The notes below the pieces were generated by a model. The model was not told where the DNA came from and did no database searches. It saw only the letters and a program-made list of their open reading frames with translations. Source: Synechococcus sp. SP2 MAG (GTDB lineage Bacteria > Cyanobacteriota > Cyanobacteriia > PCC-6307 > Cyanobiaceae). Taken from it: 50,214 nt of DNA. Shown piece by piece: positions 32,822-40,777 of the stretch. Made by a program: the position numbers and the translations under genes. The DNA lies in assembly GCA_030756895.1 (NCBI GenBank), contig JAVBIX010000018.1, positions 1 through 50,214 of the forward strand, written 5' to 3'. How positions within the stretch are numbered: position 1 is the first letter of the stretch; the number at the start of each line of letters is the position of its first letter.

Positions 32822-33865
32822 ATGGCTGCCTACAGTCATTGCCGCGATACCGATGCCTTGAGCTCCACGATCTCCCTGCAGCAGCTCACTGATCAGCTGG
32901 ACGCCTTAGAGGCGGAGGCGGTCGTTGAGATTCAGGCGGCCGCCGATGCCGCCGCTCTCGAGCAGCTTCGCGTTGGATTGCTTGGTAAAAAGGGGCGGCT
33001 TTCAGCCGTTCTGGGGGCGATGGGCAAGCTGCCAGGGGATGAACGCCCGGTGGTAGGCCAGCGCGCCAATGTCTTGAAGACCCAGGTGCAGCAACTTCTA
33101 TCCGAGCGCCTTGAGGCGGTGAATAGTGCTGCGATGGCGACACGAATCGCAGCGGAAACCCTTGATGTCACGGCGGCTCCCCTGGGGGTGCCAATGGGAC
33201 ATCGGCATCCATTGATCACCACCACAGAGGAGATTGTTGATCTGTTCTGTGGCCTTGGTTATCAGGTGGAAGAAGGTCCTGAAGTGGAGACGGATCACCA
33301 CAACTTCACGGCGCTGAACATTCCGCCTGAGCACCCTGCACGCGATATGCAGGACACTTTTTATCTGAAAGACAACCTGTTGTTGCGCACCCACACTTCG
33401 CCGGTGCAGATCCGACACCTGGAAACCAACCCACCACCGGTGCGGATCGTGGCTCCAGGTCGGGTGTACCGGCGGGATGCGGTCGATGCGACCCATTCGC
33501 CTGTGTTTCATCAGGTGGAGGTGTTGGCGATCGATGAGGGCTTGGATTTCAGTCACCTCCGCGGCACGGTGATGCAGTTCCTTAAGGCGTTCTTTGGCGA
33601 CCTGCCGGTGCGTTTTCGCGCCAGTTACTTCCCGTTTACGGAACCCTCGGCTGAGGTGGATGTCCAGTGGCGAGGGCGCTGGCTTGAGGTGATGGGTTGC
33701 GGAATGGTGGATCCGGCAGTGCTCGAAGGTTTAGGCCTTGATCCCGATCGTTGGAGCGGTTTTGCTGCCGGTTTGGGAGTGGAACGGTTTTGCATGGTGC
33801 GTCATGGCATTGACGACATCCGCCGTTTGTACACCAGTGATCTGCGCTTTCTGGATCAATTCTGA
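32822..33865 (+). CDS. pheS: Phenylalanyl-tRNA synthetase alpha subunit
   Basis: 347 aa from ATG 32822; GTG 32819 and a TTG at 32855 (LSSTISLQ) are alternatives. N-terminal helical domain with [17 protein letters not shown]. The class II catalytic domain carries [19 protein letters not shown] (in parts), [27 protein letters not shown] (abridged), [20 protein letters not shown] (motif 2 region), [20 protein letters not shown], then [28 protein letters not shown] and motif 3 [19 protein letters not shown]. It charges tRNA-Phe together with PheT, which is not in the window. Intact. Confidence 0.97.
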   Translation: MAAYSHCRDTDALSSTISLQQLTDQLDALEAEAVVEIQAAADAAALEQLRVGLLGKKGRLSAVLGAMGKLPGDERPVVGQRANVLKTQVQQLLSERLEAVNSAAMATRIAAETLDVTAAPLGVPMGHRHPLITTTEEIVDLFCGLGYQVEEGPEVETDHHNFTALNIPPEHPARDMQDTFYLKDNLLLRTHTSPVQIRHLETNPPPVRIVAPGRVYRRDAVDATHSPVFHQVEVLAIDEGLDFSHLRGTVMQFLKAFFGDLPVRFRASYFPFTEPSAEVDVQWRGRWLEVMGCGMVDPAVLEGLGLDPDRWSGFAAGLGVERFCMVRHGIDDIRRLYTSDLRFLDQF

Positions 33866-34430
33866 GTCGAATCGATCGTGTTTGAGCTGATAAACCTGCC
33901 GAACAATCCGCTTGAGGTGAAACTCCATAGGCTTGTCTAATCCTGCTTGTATTCCCTGGGGCAGGTTCTTCGCTTGCGACTTTCCCTGAGTGATAACCAA
34001 AGGCTGACCTGTCCATGAAGAGCTGAGGCCTCTTGTCTCGATGCCTCATGGATCACGTAGCGATCGTGATGCATCCTCCCAGTTTGAGAGGCCATCCTTG
34101 GAATGAGGCTGATAGCTGGGGGAGCGCAAAGCTTTGCTGTGCTGACTCTTCAGTAGCGGAAATGATTTAAGAGTTACTCAGTATTCTTTCATCATTGCTG
34201 GCCTTAAACAGGGCATCGTTAAGGTGCGAAAAAAGAAACTTTCAGAGGTGTAAGTATCCTCCCATTTTTATATCTAAGCGGTGAATAAATTTCGTAATGC
34301 GTAAAAGTGGATAAACGATGAGAATTTAAATTTTTAAAAATATAATGCCTATTTTTATATTTTTTATTAGAACTTTTATTGCGTCTTTGAAAATGGTGAA
34401 TATTTATAAGGTCCTGTAGTTCACATAGAT
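33866..34430. other. Gene-poor interval
   Basis: No convincing gene. A minus-strand frame (33731-34000) reads MVITQGKSQAKNLPQGIQAG... and part of it is protein-like, but it overlaps the pheS end by 135 bases and lacks a clear ribosome site, so I do not call it. The right part (34200-34430) is AT-rich, with T/A runs around 34320-34380. Confidence 0.4.
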
Positions 34431-34610
34431 TTAAACCTTAGGCCTTTTCTTGGCCCTTGCATGGGAGTGCTTGGAGGATAAATGCAGGAGGTTGGATGCT
34501 TTTTTAGCATCCTCAGCTTTTGTTAGCTTTGTTACCAGATTCCATGTGTCTTGCGGTGAGAGCTCACCCTCTTCATTCCACTTAAGGCTTGATAGGTGAT
34601 GCGTTGACAT
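34431..34610 (-). CDS. 59-aa hydrophilic protein of unknown function
   Basis: ATG 34610 to TAA 34431. It starts MSTHHLSSLKWNEEGELSPQ, continues DTWNLVTKLTKAEDAKKASN, and ends in a basic His/Arg/Lys tail (RAKKRPKV). The first part (LKWNEEGELS...DTW) looks like a strand-turn-helix, and the middle helix is amphipathic (TWNLVTKLTKAEDAKKASNLL, cut here). I recall short picocyanobacterial proteins of this kind, not verified. It lies alone in an AT-rich interval with no partner gene, so it is likely to have its own promoter. Confidence 0.5.
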   Translation of the reverse strand: MSTHHLSSLKWNEEGELSPQDTWNLVTKLTKAEDAKKASNLLHLSSKHSHARAKKRPKV

Positions 34611-34882
34611 CTTGAATTGAGCAAGTGTCGAGACCCTAAGGGCAGTGACGGAGCTGGCGTTAGTATTTGCATACCTTTTAACGGGAGAAATAATTAAAAA
34701 GGTTCGATTCGATACAGCTTGTTGGCCAATGGTCGAAAAAAGTTCGCGGTCGACATTTGAAATTGAGAATTAATAAGCTATTGATATCGATTAACAGTTC
34801 TCGTGATTGGAATTGCTCACACTTAATTTTTGACGTCAAAACTACGCCCGTTGTTGGTCTACAGATTGATGAGAGCCATCCG

Positions 34883-35701
34883 ATGTCTGGCTCGATTGCG
34901 CAGTTGAGCAGAGAGGGCAGCTCTGATGCCGGAAAAATCGTTGATGACGAAACGCCTGTTTCTGGCCAAAACAGGGTGAAATCCCAGGCTTATGGATTGA
35001 TGCCATCACTCGACTTTGACGGCGACTATGGACGCACTTACAAATCAAACATCCGCGACTCCGTGCCCGGCTACGACACCCTCCATGAGATCGGGCTGGC
35101 GGCGGTGAGAATGACCAGCTCTCAGTCCCTGAAAGCACTTGTGGTGGGACCTGGCCCTGGGGAAAACATGCCGAGTCTTCTTGAGGCCTGTCCTAAAGCG
35201 AGGTTTACGCTGCTCGAGCCCAGTGAGCAAATGCTGGCGTTCTGCAAGGAGAGTATCGACGGCGTTGACGGCATGCATCGCTGTCATTTGCAGCAGAACG
35301 GGCTGATGGAAGCCTGTAAAACCTCGCTGAAGGAAGCCATCTTTGATCTAGTGATTTGCCACAACGTGCTGCATCTCTTCAACGGTGATCAGCAAACAAA
35401 AATGCTGCATCAGCTCGCTGGGCTCACGGGCATTGGAGGCACATTGCTGTTGAGTGCCTTCAGCGAACCGGAGAAGGTCAGTGTGACTGAAAGCTTCCTG
35501 GCTTTGGGTGGCCAGCGCTTAAAGGACCGAGGCCTGACGGAAGAGCAGGTGAGCACACTGTTGGCATCACGCAACCAAGTTGTGTTTTCCGTCGACGAAG
35601 CCCGCGTTAGGACAGCATTAGGGGCAGCAGACATGGCGCCACCACTTCAGCTGTATCAAGCTCTATTCGCGAAGCTTTGGCTCATCCAGAGACCTAATTA
35701 A
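34883..35701 (+). CDS. SAM-dependent class I methyltransferase
   Basis: 272 aa from ATG 34883, chosen because the earlier in-frame part (from 34757) is AT-rich and lacks a protein-like pattern. SAM-binding motif I: LKALVVGPGPGENMPSLLEA; post-I: FTLLEPSEQML (the acidic Glu that holds the ribose); motif II-like EAIFDLVICHNVLHLF and motif III GGTLLLSAFSEPEKV. A methyltransferase with unknown acceptor. Residues 1-60 (SREGSSDAGKIVDDETPVSG) are disordered and acidic. No neighbouring pathway genes. The gene ends four bases into the convergent neighbour (35698-36231). Confidence 0.75.
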   Translation: MSGSIAQLSREGSSDAGKIVDDETPVSGQNRVKSQAYGLMPSLDFDGDYGRTYKSNIRDSVPGYDTLHEIGLAAVRMTSSQSLKALVVGPGPGENMPSLLEACPKARFTLLEPSEQMLAFCKESIDGVDGMHRCHLQQNGLMEACKTSLKEAIFDLVICHNVLHLFNGDQQTKMLHQLAGLTGIGGTLLLSAFSEPEKVSVTESFLALGGQRLKDRGLTEEQVSTLLASRNQVVFSVDEARVRTALGAADMAPPLQLYQALFAKLWLIQRPN

Positions 35702-36231
35702 CCCAGGCGATAAGGAGCAATGAAATCTTCCCGTACGGCTTGGAGCAGCGCTGTTGGCAACAGCAAACCGCAACCGCTTGCATAGCCCATGAGGGCGGCC
35801 TCAAGAGAGGGGTTGAGGACAATGCATTGGGATGCAGAGAGGGCAAGAGCCTTCTGATAAAGAGCCGGATCACTTTTACCGGCATGGAACAACCGGCAGC
35901 CCTCATCGATCAAAGCTCGAATCGGCGGGTCCCGGAGGTCCACGACCCCCTGCGCACCTAAATCGATGGACCGGTTGCGGATGACTGCTCTCACCCGATC
36001 AAAGGAAGCCTTGGCTAGCTCAGCTCCGAAACGATCCTCTGCTTGGCGACGCTCTCGGATCTGAAGCAAGGCATTGACGAGTTCTGCTGCTTTGAACAAA
36101 GCCATTGCACGCTTTTGATCAGCGGTTAGGGCCTGAACTTGAGGCAAAAACGCAGCGACATGGTCAAGGAACTCATCGGATCGGTTTTGCAGAGGCTCTA
36201 AAGCACACCAGGCTTCATTCACTTTTGCCAT
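35698..36231 (-). CDS. Helical protein of unknown function
   Basis: 177 aa from ATG 36231 (GTG 36234 directly before it). Almost entirely alpha-helical: LDHVAAFLPQVQALTADQKRA, then LFKAAELVNALLQIRERRQAED, FDRVRAVIRNRSIDLGAQGVV, and a C-terminal segment with two Cys (QCIVLNPSLEAALMGYASGC). No signal peptide or membrane helix. I do not recognise the family. It overlaps the methyltransferase gene by four bases at their convergent ends, with no room for a terminator between them. Confidence 0.6.
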   Translation of the reverse strand: MAKVNEAWCALEPLQNRSDEFLDHVAAFLPQVQALTADQKRAMALFKAAELVNALLQIRERRQAEDRFGAELAKASFDRVRAVIRNRSIDLGAQGVVDLRDPPIRALIDEGCRLFHAGKSDPALYQKALALSASQCIVLNPSLEAALMGYASGCGLLLPTALLQAVREDFIAPYRLG

Positions 36232-36389
36232 CACCCCAGCTATGCCTAATTCGAAATTAGCTGTTTTGCTCTAGAGATTAGCTATCACTCACGGCCTTAC
36301 TTTCCAATTCATTGCACCGACTCTTCTGTCAATGATCAATGAACTAACAGCAGATTGATGCTTTACTCATTGGCCATAGCGTTAGGGCA

Positions 36390-36683
36390 ATGGCGTCTAT
36401 CAATCTGTTGATCTTGAGCTTCGTCCTTTCTGTTGTCCTCATCCCAACGAGTGAAGCCAAAGATCCAGAACCACTCAAACTTGGTAAGTGTGACCCTGTT
36501 GGCGCAGTGAAAACTCTTGACTCAGGATTAAAGAAAGGGAAAAGCCTGAATGATTCGATGGTAATGGTCATCAAAAGTAAGCAATTTGATGGCTCAAATG
36601 CCTGCATCACTTTCATTCGGGAAGCGTCCATGGAACGGCGTGAATCAGCTCCTTATGCGTTCAAAAAACTTTGGATGGAGTAA
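36390..36683 (+). CDS. Small exported protein
   Basis: 97 aa, ATG start. The N-terminus is a signal peptide: MASINLLILSFVLSVVLIPT with probable cleavage after SEA at about residue 23. The mature part is KDPEPLKLGKCDPVGAVKTL, then DSGLKKGKSLNDSMVMVIKS and FDGSNACITFIREASMERRE; two Cys (one in KCDPV, one in NACI) could form a disulphide. It is probably periplasmic. I do not recognise a family. It sits in a gene-poor interval and is flanked by small minus-strand frames. Confidence 0.5.
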   Translation: MASINLLILSFVLSVVLIPTSEAKDPEPLKLGKCDPVGAVKTLDSGLKKGKSLNDSMVMVIKSKQFDGSNACITFIREASMERRESAPYAFKKLWME

Positions 36684-36751
36684 TTACCATTTATTTTGTT
36701 TCATCTACTTGTAAAAAGCTGGCCCTTTGATCAGCGCTGCGCTGCTCGTAT

Positions 36752-36967
36752 TTAAACCTCAACCACATCAGCCTTCAGCGACTCCATCAAGAGATCAAAT
36801 CGAACGGTGTCTGCTAAACAACACATTGTTATCAGGAAATGTGACATGAGGTAGCCAGTCAAATGAGCTTCTCTACTGACATCGATTCGATCTCTATAGG
36901 CGTCAACGGTCTCGTTTAGCTCGAGGCTTGCCTGTAGACAAATGTTTTCAATTCTTAATGATGTCAT
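36752..36967 (-). CDS. Small helical protein, low confidence
   Basis: About 71 aa from ATG 36967 (M11 of the longest frame, MTSLRIENICLQAS...). The body is a helix-rich LELNETVDAYRDRIDVSREAHL, then a hydrophobic Met/Cys-rich segment LMSHFLITMCCLADTVRF, then LLMESLKADVVEV. Composition is acceptable, but there is no recognised family and no clear ribosome site. It might be a shadow in this gene-poor region. Confidence 0.35.
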   Translation of the reverse strand: MTSLRIENICLQASLELNETVDAYRDRIDVSREAHLTGYLMSHFLITMCCLADTVRFDLLMESLKADVVEV

Positions 36968-37560
36968 AGCTGTTCCCGATATTGCCACTCTGAGCACGCA
37001 TCACATGCTTGGCATCAGTCGGTATACCTACGCGCTTAAATGTGCCTGATTGACTGTGTATGGATTTATAGAAGAACAGGATGCGCTACCTGTTTGATCG
37101 CTCCTGACTTTTTATCGGTGGCTTTTGTTTCAGGTGTTGTCATTGAGTAAGCCTTAATGGCAATACTGACTACTGGCGTTGTTGCTCCTTTGTGGCTCGC
37201 CTCTGGCTTTGGTGGCCTTGATGGGTCTTTAGCGGTCATGTTCGCTAAAGACTGTTGAAGGCCCCCTCTCCTTGTTGGCAGGTGTTTTCTTTGTTTTGTA
37301 TTGTCAAGGCACAAAACTGACAGGTTGAGTCAGGATTGTGTAGTGAGTTGAACAATAGTTGTGCTACTTCAGGCTCTGTTCTGTATTGAGATGGCACAAA
37401 CTAAGCTGGCTTTGTAACAGTCTGAACATTGTGTAGGTTGACTCTATGGGTATAAAAGATAGGTAGCTTATCTACGAATCACGTTCACCTCGCATCCCCA
37501 TCTGTGAGGCGCAGACACTCAGGTCACGGAACGGGGGCCTGTATTTCTGAGGAACCTCTC
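36968..37560. other. Gene-poor interval before the DUF4278 peptide
   Basis: No convincing gene. A possible small minus-strand protein from ATG 37239 to 37066 (MTAKDPSRPPKPEASHKG...) is Pro/Lys/Thr-rich and could be a disordered peptide. The right end is the likely 5' untranslated region of the DUF4278 gene: a possible promoter is TTGTGT (37429-37434) with TATAAA (37451-37456) 16 bases later, then a GC-rich stretch (37495-37535) before the ribosome site. Confidence 0.35.
37429..37456 (+). promoter_or_regulatory. Possible promoter of the DUF4278 gene
   Basis: A -35-like TTGTGT and a -10-like TATAAA are separated by 16 bases, about 105 bases upstream of the start codon. The leader has a GC-rich part that may fold. 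The call rests on pattern only; other TATAAA-like strings occur in this AT-rich interval. Confidence 0.3.
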
Positions 37561-37668
37561 ATGACTTTGACTTACCGCGGCAAGCAATATGCACAAACCA
37601 AGAGTGCATCGACATCTGCTTCAAACAAAATCCGTCTGACTTACAGAGGCGTTATTTACGCTAAGTGA
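37561..37668 (+). CDS. DUF4278 small protein
   Basis: 35 aa, ATG start with a GAGGAAC ribosome site eight bases upstream. It contains two LTYRG units: LTYRGKQYAQ near the start and LTYRGVIYAK at the end, the signature of DUF4278, a family of very small cyanobacterial proteins with an LTYRG(x)xY box. The role is unknown. The two copies suggest an internal duplication of a strand-turn unit. A good intrinsic terminator begins 23 bases after the stop, and a leader region precedes it, so it is a self-contained transcription unit. Confidence 0.8.
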   Translation: MTLTYRGKQYAQTKSASTSASNKIRLTYRGVIYAK

Positions 37669-37690
37669 TTCAATCGCTGAATATCAAGAT

Positions 37691-37718
37691 GCCCTCGCCT
37701 AATTTGCGGGGGCTTTTT
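37691..37718 (+). terminator. Intrinsic terminator of the DUF4278 gene
   Basis: GCCCTCGC (37691-37698) pairs with GCGGGGGC (37706-37713), one G-U pair, seven-base loop, and TTTTT follows at 37714-37718. Confidence 0.85.
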
Positions 37719-37823
37719 GCGCATTGTTCTAGAGGCAAGGTTTGGCTGTTCTCATTGCTGATCTCTCGCCTTGTTTGAAATTAAAGAGAACCCTGCCCAA
37801 TTCAACTTGAAGAGCTTGAGGCT

Positions 37824-38021
37824 GTGCGTTCCAGTTTGGAACGGTTGTCGCAACGGATTTCACTGGCGATTCTTGAGGCATCGCTGTTGCTGAGTGCCAC
37901 GGTGATGGCCACGTTGGCCCAACAACCTCTACTGAGAAATGTCAGCGAGGGATTGTTTGTTGGAGCCACCTTGTTTGGTCTCTGGTTGATTGTGTCGCTG
38001 CTGCGTTCTAGTCGCCGTTGA
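37824..38021 (+). CDS. Isolated C-terminal fragment resembling ABC1/UbiB kinase
   Basis: 65 aa from a GTG at 37824; the frame is open upstream only back to a TAA at 37782, reading REPCPIQLEELEAV before the GTG. No ATG precedes it. The segment MRSSLERLSQRISLAILEAS, LLLSATVMATLAQQPLL, then GLFVGATLFGLWLIVSLLRS matches the last ~70 residues of ABC1/AarF/UbiB-type kinases: a RxxxRxxxAI helix followed by two membrane helices ending in GLWL(L/I)xSILRS. The kinase domain itself is absent. It may be a remnant of a deleted or decayed gene, or a small independent membrane gene starting with GTG. Confidence 0.5.
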   Translation: MRSSLERLSQRISLAILEASLLLSATVMATLAQQPLLRNVSEGLFVGATLFGLWLIVSLLRSSRR

Positions 38022-38070
38022 GCGAGATCAAAACAACCACTTTTTAAATGCTGCTGCCCACTTCCTGCTA

Positions 38071-39687
38071 CTAACGAAGCCAAGGATGTTTGAGGCCTAA
38101 TAGATCCAGTGAATCCATCACGAATTTGTTGACGGTTCTCCCGATCGCAACCTGTGGCTCGTCCGCCCGAATCGGGATCACAGGGTGCTGAATGCTTTGA
38201 GATTGCGTTGCTCCCGAGATGATCTTGCGCCTAAGCAGTGAGTTTCCTGCTTCTAAGCCGCACACATAGGCTCGCTCTTGGCATAACCCTTTGGCGCCAT
38301 GTTCTTGCGCGCCCATCCGCACCCAGTCGCCAGCGCAGACGATCGAGGCCACGGATGTTTCCAAGGGTGGCCGTTGCTGGAAACTTCCTGGGGAAAAGAG
38401 CGACACAGCATTGGGATAGCGCTGCACCTCAAACTCAAGCACCGTTGCCTCTTTGAAGCGAGAATCGCTGATCGGTAGCAACTGTTGAGTGAGCAATTCG
38501 ATGATCGCTTGATCCTCCATAAGTGCGATCTTGGATGCGTTGTAAAAGTCGCTGGCAATCACTGAACCCTGAGGCTCATGGCCACCCCAGAGGGCTGGCT
38601 CGGCTTTGGCTTGTAGTTGGTCCAGCATGAAGAAGGTGCCGCCGGCTCCTCGTAAGGATTCGAAGCGAGAGAACACATTGGCCGGATAGGGAATGGGGAC
38701 ATAGCGATCAAGCCAGAGCCTTACGGACACCACATCAATCGCGCCGAGAGAACCAGCTTTAACCAGCTCCGGTGCTGCCTCTCGGCACTCTGGAGACTGG
38801 GACATGATCGAGCGGATGCCCTTGGATCCCACAGCTAAAACCACCGCATCCACGTCTTGAATGCAATCGGTTTTTCCCGTTGCAACGGATTGAATGCCAA
38901 CAGCGTTGATCTGGTTTTTTCCTGGTGCGAAGCGCAAGTTGGTGGCCAGGGTGCCGCCCAGCACGCGCAGATGATGCTCTGTGATCAGCCGTTGACTAAG
39001 GGGTTCAAAAAGTTTCTTGGCGATGCTCTCTGAGTTGATCCAGCGCACATCAAACGAATCTTGATGAGCGAGGGCGTAGTAATACAGCAGCTCCATTGTT
39101 ACGGCAGCTGATAACTCTTCTGGTGGCTTGAAAAGTCCCACAAGCAAAATAGGCCTTAGGAAATCATTGATCAAGCGGTTGCTAATTCCTAGCTTGATGA
39201 ACAGTTCTTGTGCGCTCAGTTTGTCGTAGTCATTAAAAATATCTTCGCTTCGATTGAGGTCTAAAATTGTATAAAGAAGTCCGCTAATGCTGAGGCGATC
39301 TTGTAAGGGAAGCCGTTTGAAGTTTGTGAATGTGGCCACCATCTGGCCGAGGGGGCTGGGCCAGGCGGGTGCGTTGCCAAACACCGGAGCTGTGGCTTCA
39401 AGGCCATCGGGAGACCAGAAGGCGCTGGTGGTGAACGCAGTAAAAATATCGCCGAGGTTGAGGTCTTCCGTGAGGGCATTGATGTTGGGGTAGTCCTTCC
39501 AAAACCCCCGCGTGCCGGCTTCGAATGGTTTGCCGCTTGGGGTGGTGAGTGGTGTGCTGCCGGTTGGATCGTTGATCCCGTCGATCAGGGTCACGCGAAC
39601 GCCCGCTTCGCAGAGAGATTTGGCGGCCCCCCAACCAGCCCACCCCGCTCCGATCACGACCACATGGGACGGGGTGTTGTTTGGCAT
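38071..39687 (-). CDS. Carotenoid-desaturase-like FAD-dependent oxidoreductase
   Basis: 538 aa, ATG start. The N-terminal Rossmann FAD-binding motif is HVVVIGAGWAGWGAAKSLCE (GxGxxG, residues 8-27), followed by LIDGIND. Along the length it resembles the amine-oxidase/phytoene-desaturase family: GLFKPPEELSAAVTMELLYY, then DAVVLAVGSKGIRSIM and a C-terminal FAD-binding stretch IVCAGDWVRMGAQEHGAKGL (GxxV) with RAYVCGLEAGNSL. The closest relatives I would expect are zeta-carotene-desaturase-like and amine-oxidase-like proteins; the substrate is not identifiable by eye. It is divergent from nadK with about 115 bases between start codons. Confidence 0.8.
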   Translation of the reverse strand: MPNNTPSHVVVIGAGWAGWGAAKSLCEAGVRVTLIDGINDPTGSTPLTTPSGKPFEAGTRGFWKDYPNINALTEDLNLGDIFTAFTTSAFWSPDGLEATAPVFGNAPAWPSPLGQMVATFTNFKRLPLQDRLSISGLLYTILDLNRSEDIFNDYDKLSAQELFIKLGISNRLINDFLRPILLVGLFKPPEELSAAVTMELLYYYALAHQDSFDVRWINSESIAKKLFEPLSQRLITEHHLRVLGGTLATNLRFAPGKNQINAVGIQSVATGKTDCIQDVDAVVLAVGSKGIRSIMSQSPECREAAPELVKAGSLGAIDVVSVRLWLDRYVPIPYPANVFSRFESLRGAGGTFFMLDQLQAKAEPALWGGHEPQGSVIASDFYNASKIALMEDQAIIELLTQQLLPISDSRFKEATVLEFEVQRYPNAVSLFSPGSFQQRPPLETSVASIVCAGDWVRMGAQEHGAKGLCQERAYVCGLEAGNSLLRRKIISGATQSQSIQHPVIPIRADEPQVAIGRTVNKFVMDSLDLLGLKHPWLR

Positions 39688-39802
39688 CGCTCGAGCTCGC
39701 CTCTAGGTGTTGCCTGAACGCTACGCAGGGCTGGTGGTGGGGCGGCGCTGGCTTCAAAAAACAACCTGACGCTGCTGTGAGCAGATTTTTCTCATAAAAT
39801 GG

Positions 39803-40735
39803 ATGCGTTCTTTTGCGACGCGATCGGTGCCCAGGGTCGGACTGATCGTGAATGACGGAAAGTCACTCGCCGTTGACACTGCTCAAACGATTCAGGAGCG
39901 GCTCGAACTCGCCGGCCATGAGGTGGTCCGAGTCAGCAGCTCTGGGGGCTTGGTGGGTTTTGCCAACCCTGACCAGCACTTGCGGATACTTGGGTACAAC
40001 GCCTGCGTGCCAGAGGGATTCGATGCCTCAATGGCGCTGGCGATTGTGCTGGGAGGCGATGGCACGGTGCTGTCAGCAGCCCGTCAAACAGCGCCGATTG
40101 GTGTGCCGATTTTGACGATCAACACCGGCCATCTCGGCTTTCTCGCAGAGGCCTATCTCGGTGACCTCGATAAGGCTCTCGAGCAGATTCTCACCGATCG
40201 CTGGACGATCGAGGAGCGCGCCAACATGGTCGTGACTGTGATGCGCGGAGACCAACGGCGGTGGGAAGCCTTGTCTCTTAATGAGATGGCATTGCACCGT
40301 GAGCCTCTTACCAGCATGTGCCATTTCGAAATTGCAATTGGCCGGCATGCACCTGTTGATATCTCCGCTGATGGAGTGATCCTGTCGACACCGACAGGGT
40401 CGACGGCCTATGCCCTTAGCGCTGGCGGACCTGTGATCACCCCCGAATGTCCGGTGTTGCAGCTCACGCCAATTGCGGCCCATTCCTTGGCCTCGCGTGC
40501 GCTCGTGTTCAGTGATCAGGAACCCGTCACTGTCTTTCCGGCTACTCCCGAGCGCCTGATGATGGTGGTGGATGGAAGTGCAGGTTGTTACGTGTGGCCT
40601 GAGGACCGGGTCTTGATCCGGCGTAGTGACCATCCCGTGCGTTTTGTACGCCTCTCGGACCATGAGTTTTTCCAGGTGTTGCGCAACAAGCTGGGCTGGG
40701 GCTTGCCCCATGTGGCAAAGCCGGATCGTCCATGA
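39803..40735 (+). CDS. nadK: NAD kinase
   Basis: 310 aa from ATG 39803. A GTG at 39827 ([11 protein letters not shown]) is a plausible alternative, and may be the family start. NAD kinase makes NADP. The catalytic [12 protein letters not shown] motif is about residue 84. The N-loop is [19 protein letters not shown], the conserved [12 protein letters not shown] follows, and then [17 protein letters not shown] (the phosphate-binding GGxP region). The C-terminal half ends [17 protein letters not shown]. Its TGA overlaps a start codon as ATGA at 40732-40735. That ATG is the natural start of the regulator gene downstream, which is now frameshifted. Intact itself. Confidence 0.97.
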   Translation: MRSFATRSVPRVGLIVNDGKSLAVDTAQTIQERLELAGHEVVRVSSSGGLVGFANPDQHLRILGYNACVPEGFDASMALAIVLGGDGTVLSAARQTAPIGVPILTINTGHLGFLAEAYLGDLDKALEQILTDRWTIEERANMVVTVMRGDQRRWEALSLNEMALHREPLTSMCHFEIAIGRHAPVDISADGVILSTPTGSTAYALSAGGPVITPECPVLQLTPIAAHSLASRALVFSDQEPVTVFPATPERLMMVVDGSAGCYVWPEDRVLIRRSDHPVRFVRLSDHEFFQVLRNKLGWGLPHVAKPDRP

Positions 40736-40757
40736 CCGAGCAGGGCGTGTTGGTGTT

Positions 40758-40777
40758 GGTTGGTGCTGGTTGGTGCT
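40758..40777 (+). repeat. Perfect 10-bp tandem duplication at the nadK/regulator junction
   Basis: GGTTGGTGCT occurs twice back to back (40758-40767 and 40768-40777). Removing one copy would join ATG 40732 ([12 protein letters not shown]...) in frame with the regulator gene (EALQLKDRL...). With both copies present the frame from 40732 ends at TGA 40777-40779. Confidence 0.9.

Noticed and set aside
33731-34000. 89-codon minus-strand frame overlapping pheS
   Set aside because: Part looks protein-like, but it overlaps the pheS 3' end by 135 bases and has no ribosome site.
34690-34720. GGTTCGATTCGATAC string resembling a tRNA T-loop
   Set aside because: No acceptor stem, anticodon arm or D-loop could be built around it.
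37066-37314. 82-codon minus-strand frame, Pro/Lys/Thr-rich
   Set aside because: Low complexity, no known pattern; a shorter form from 37239 is possible but unsupported.
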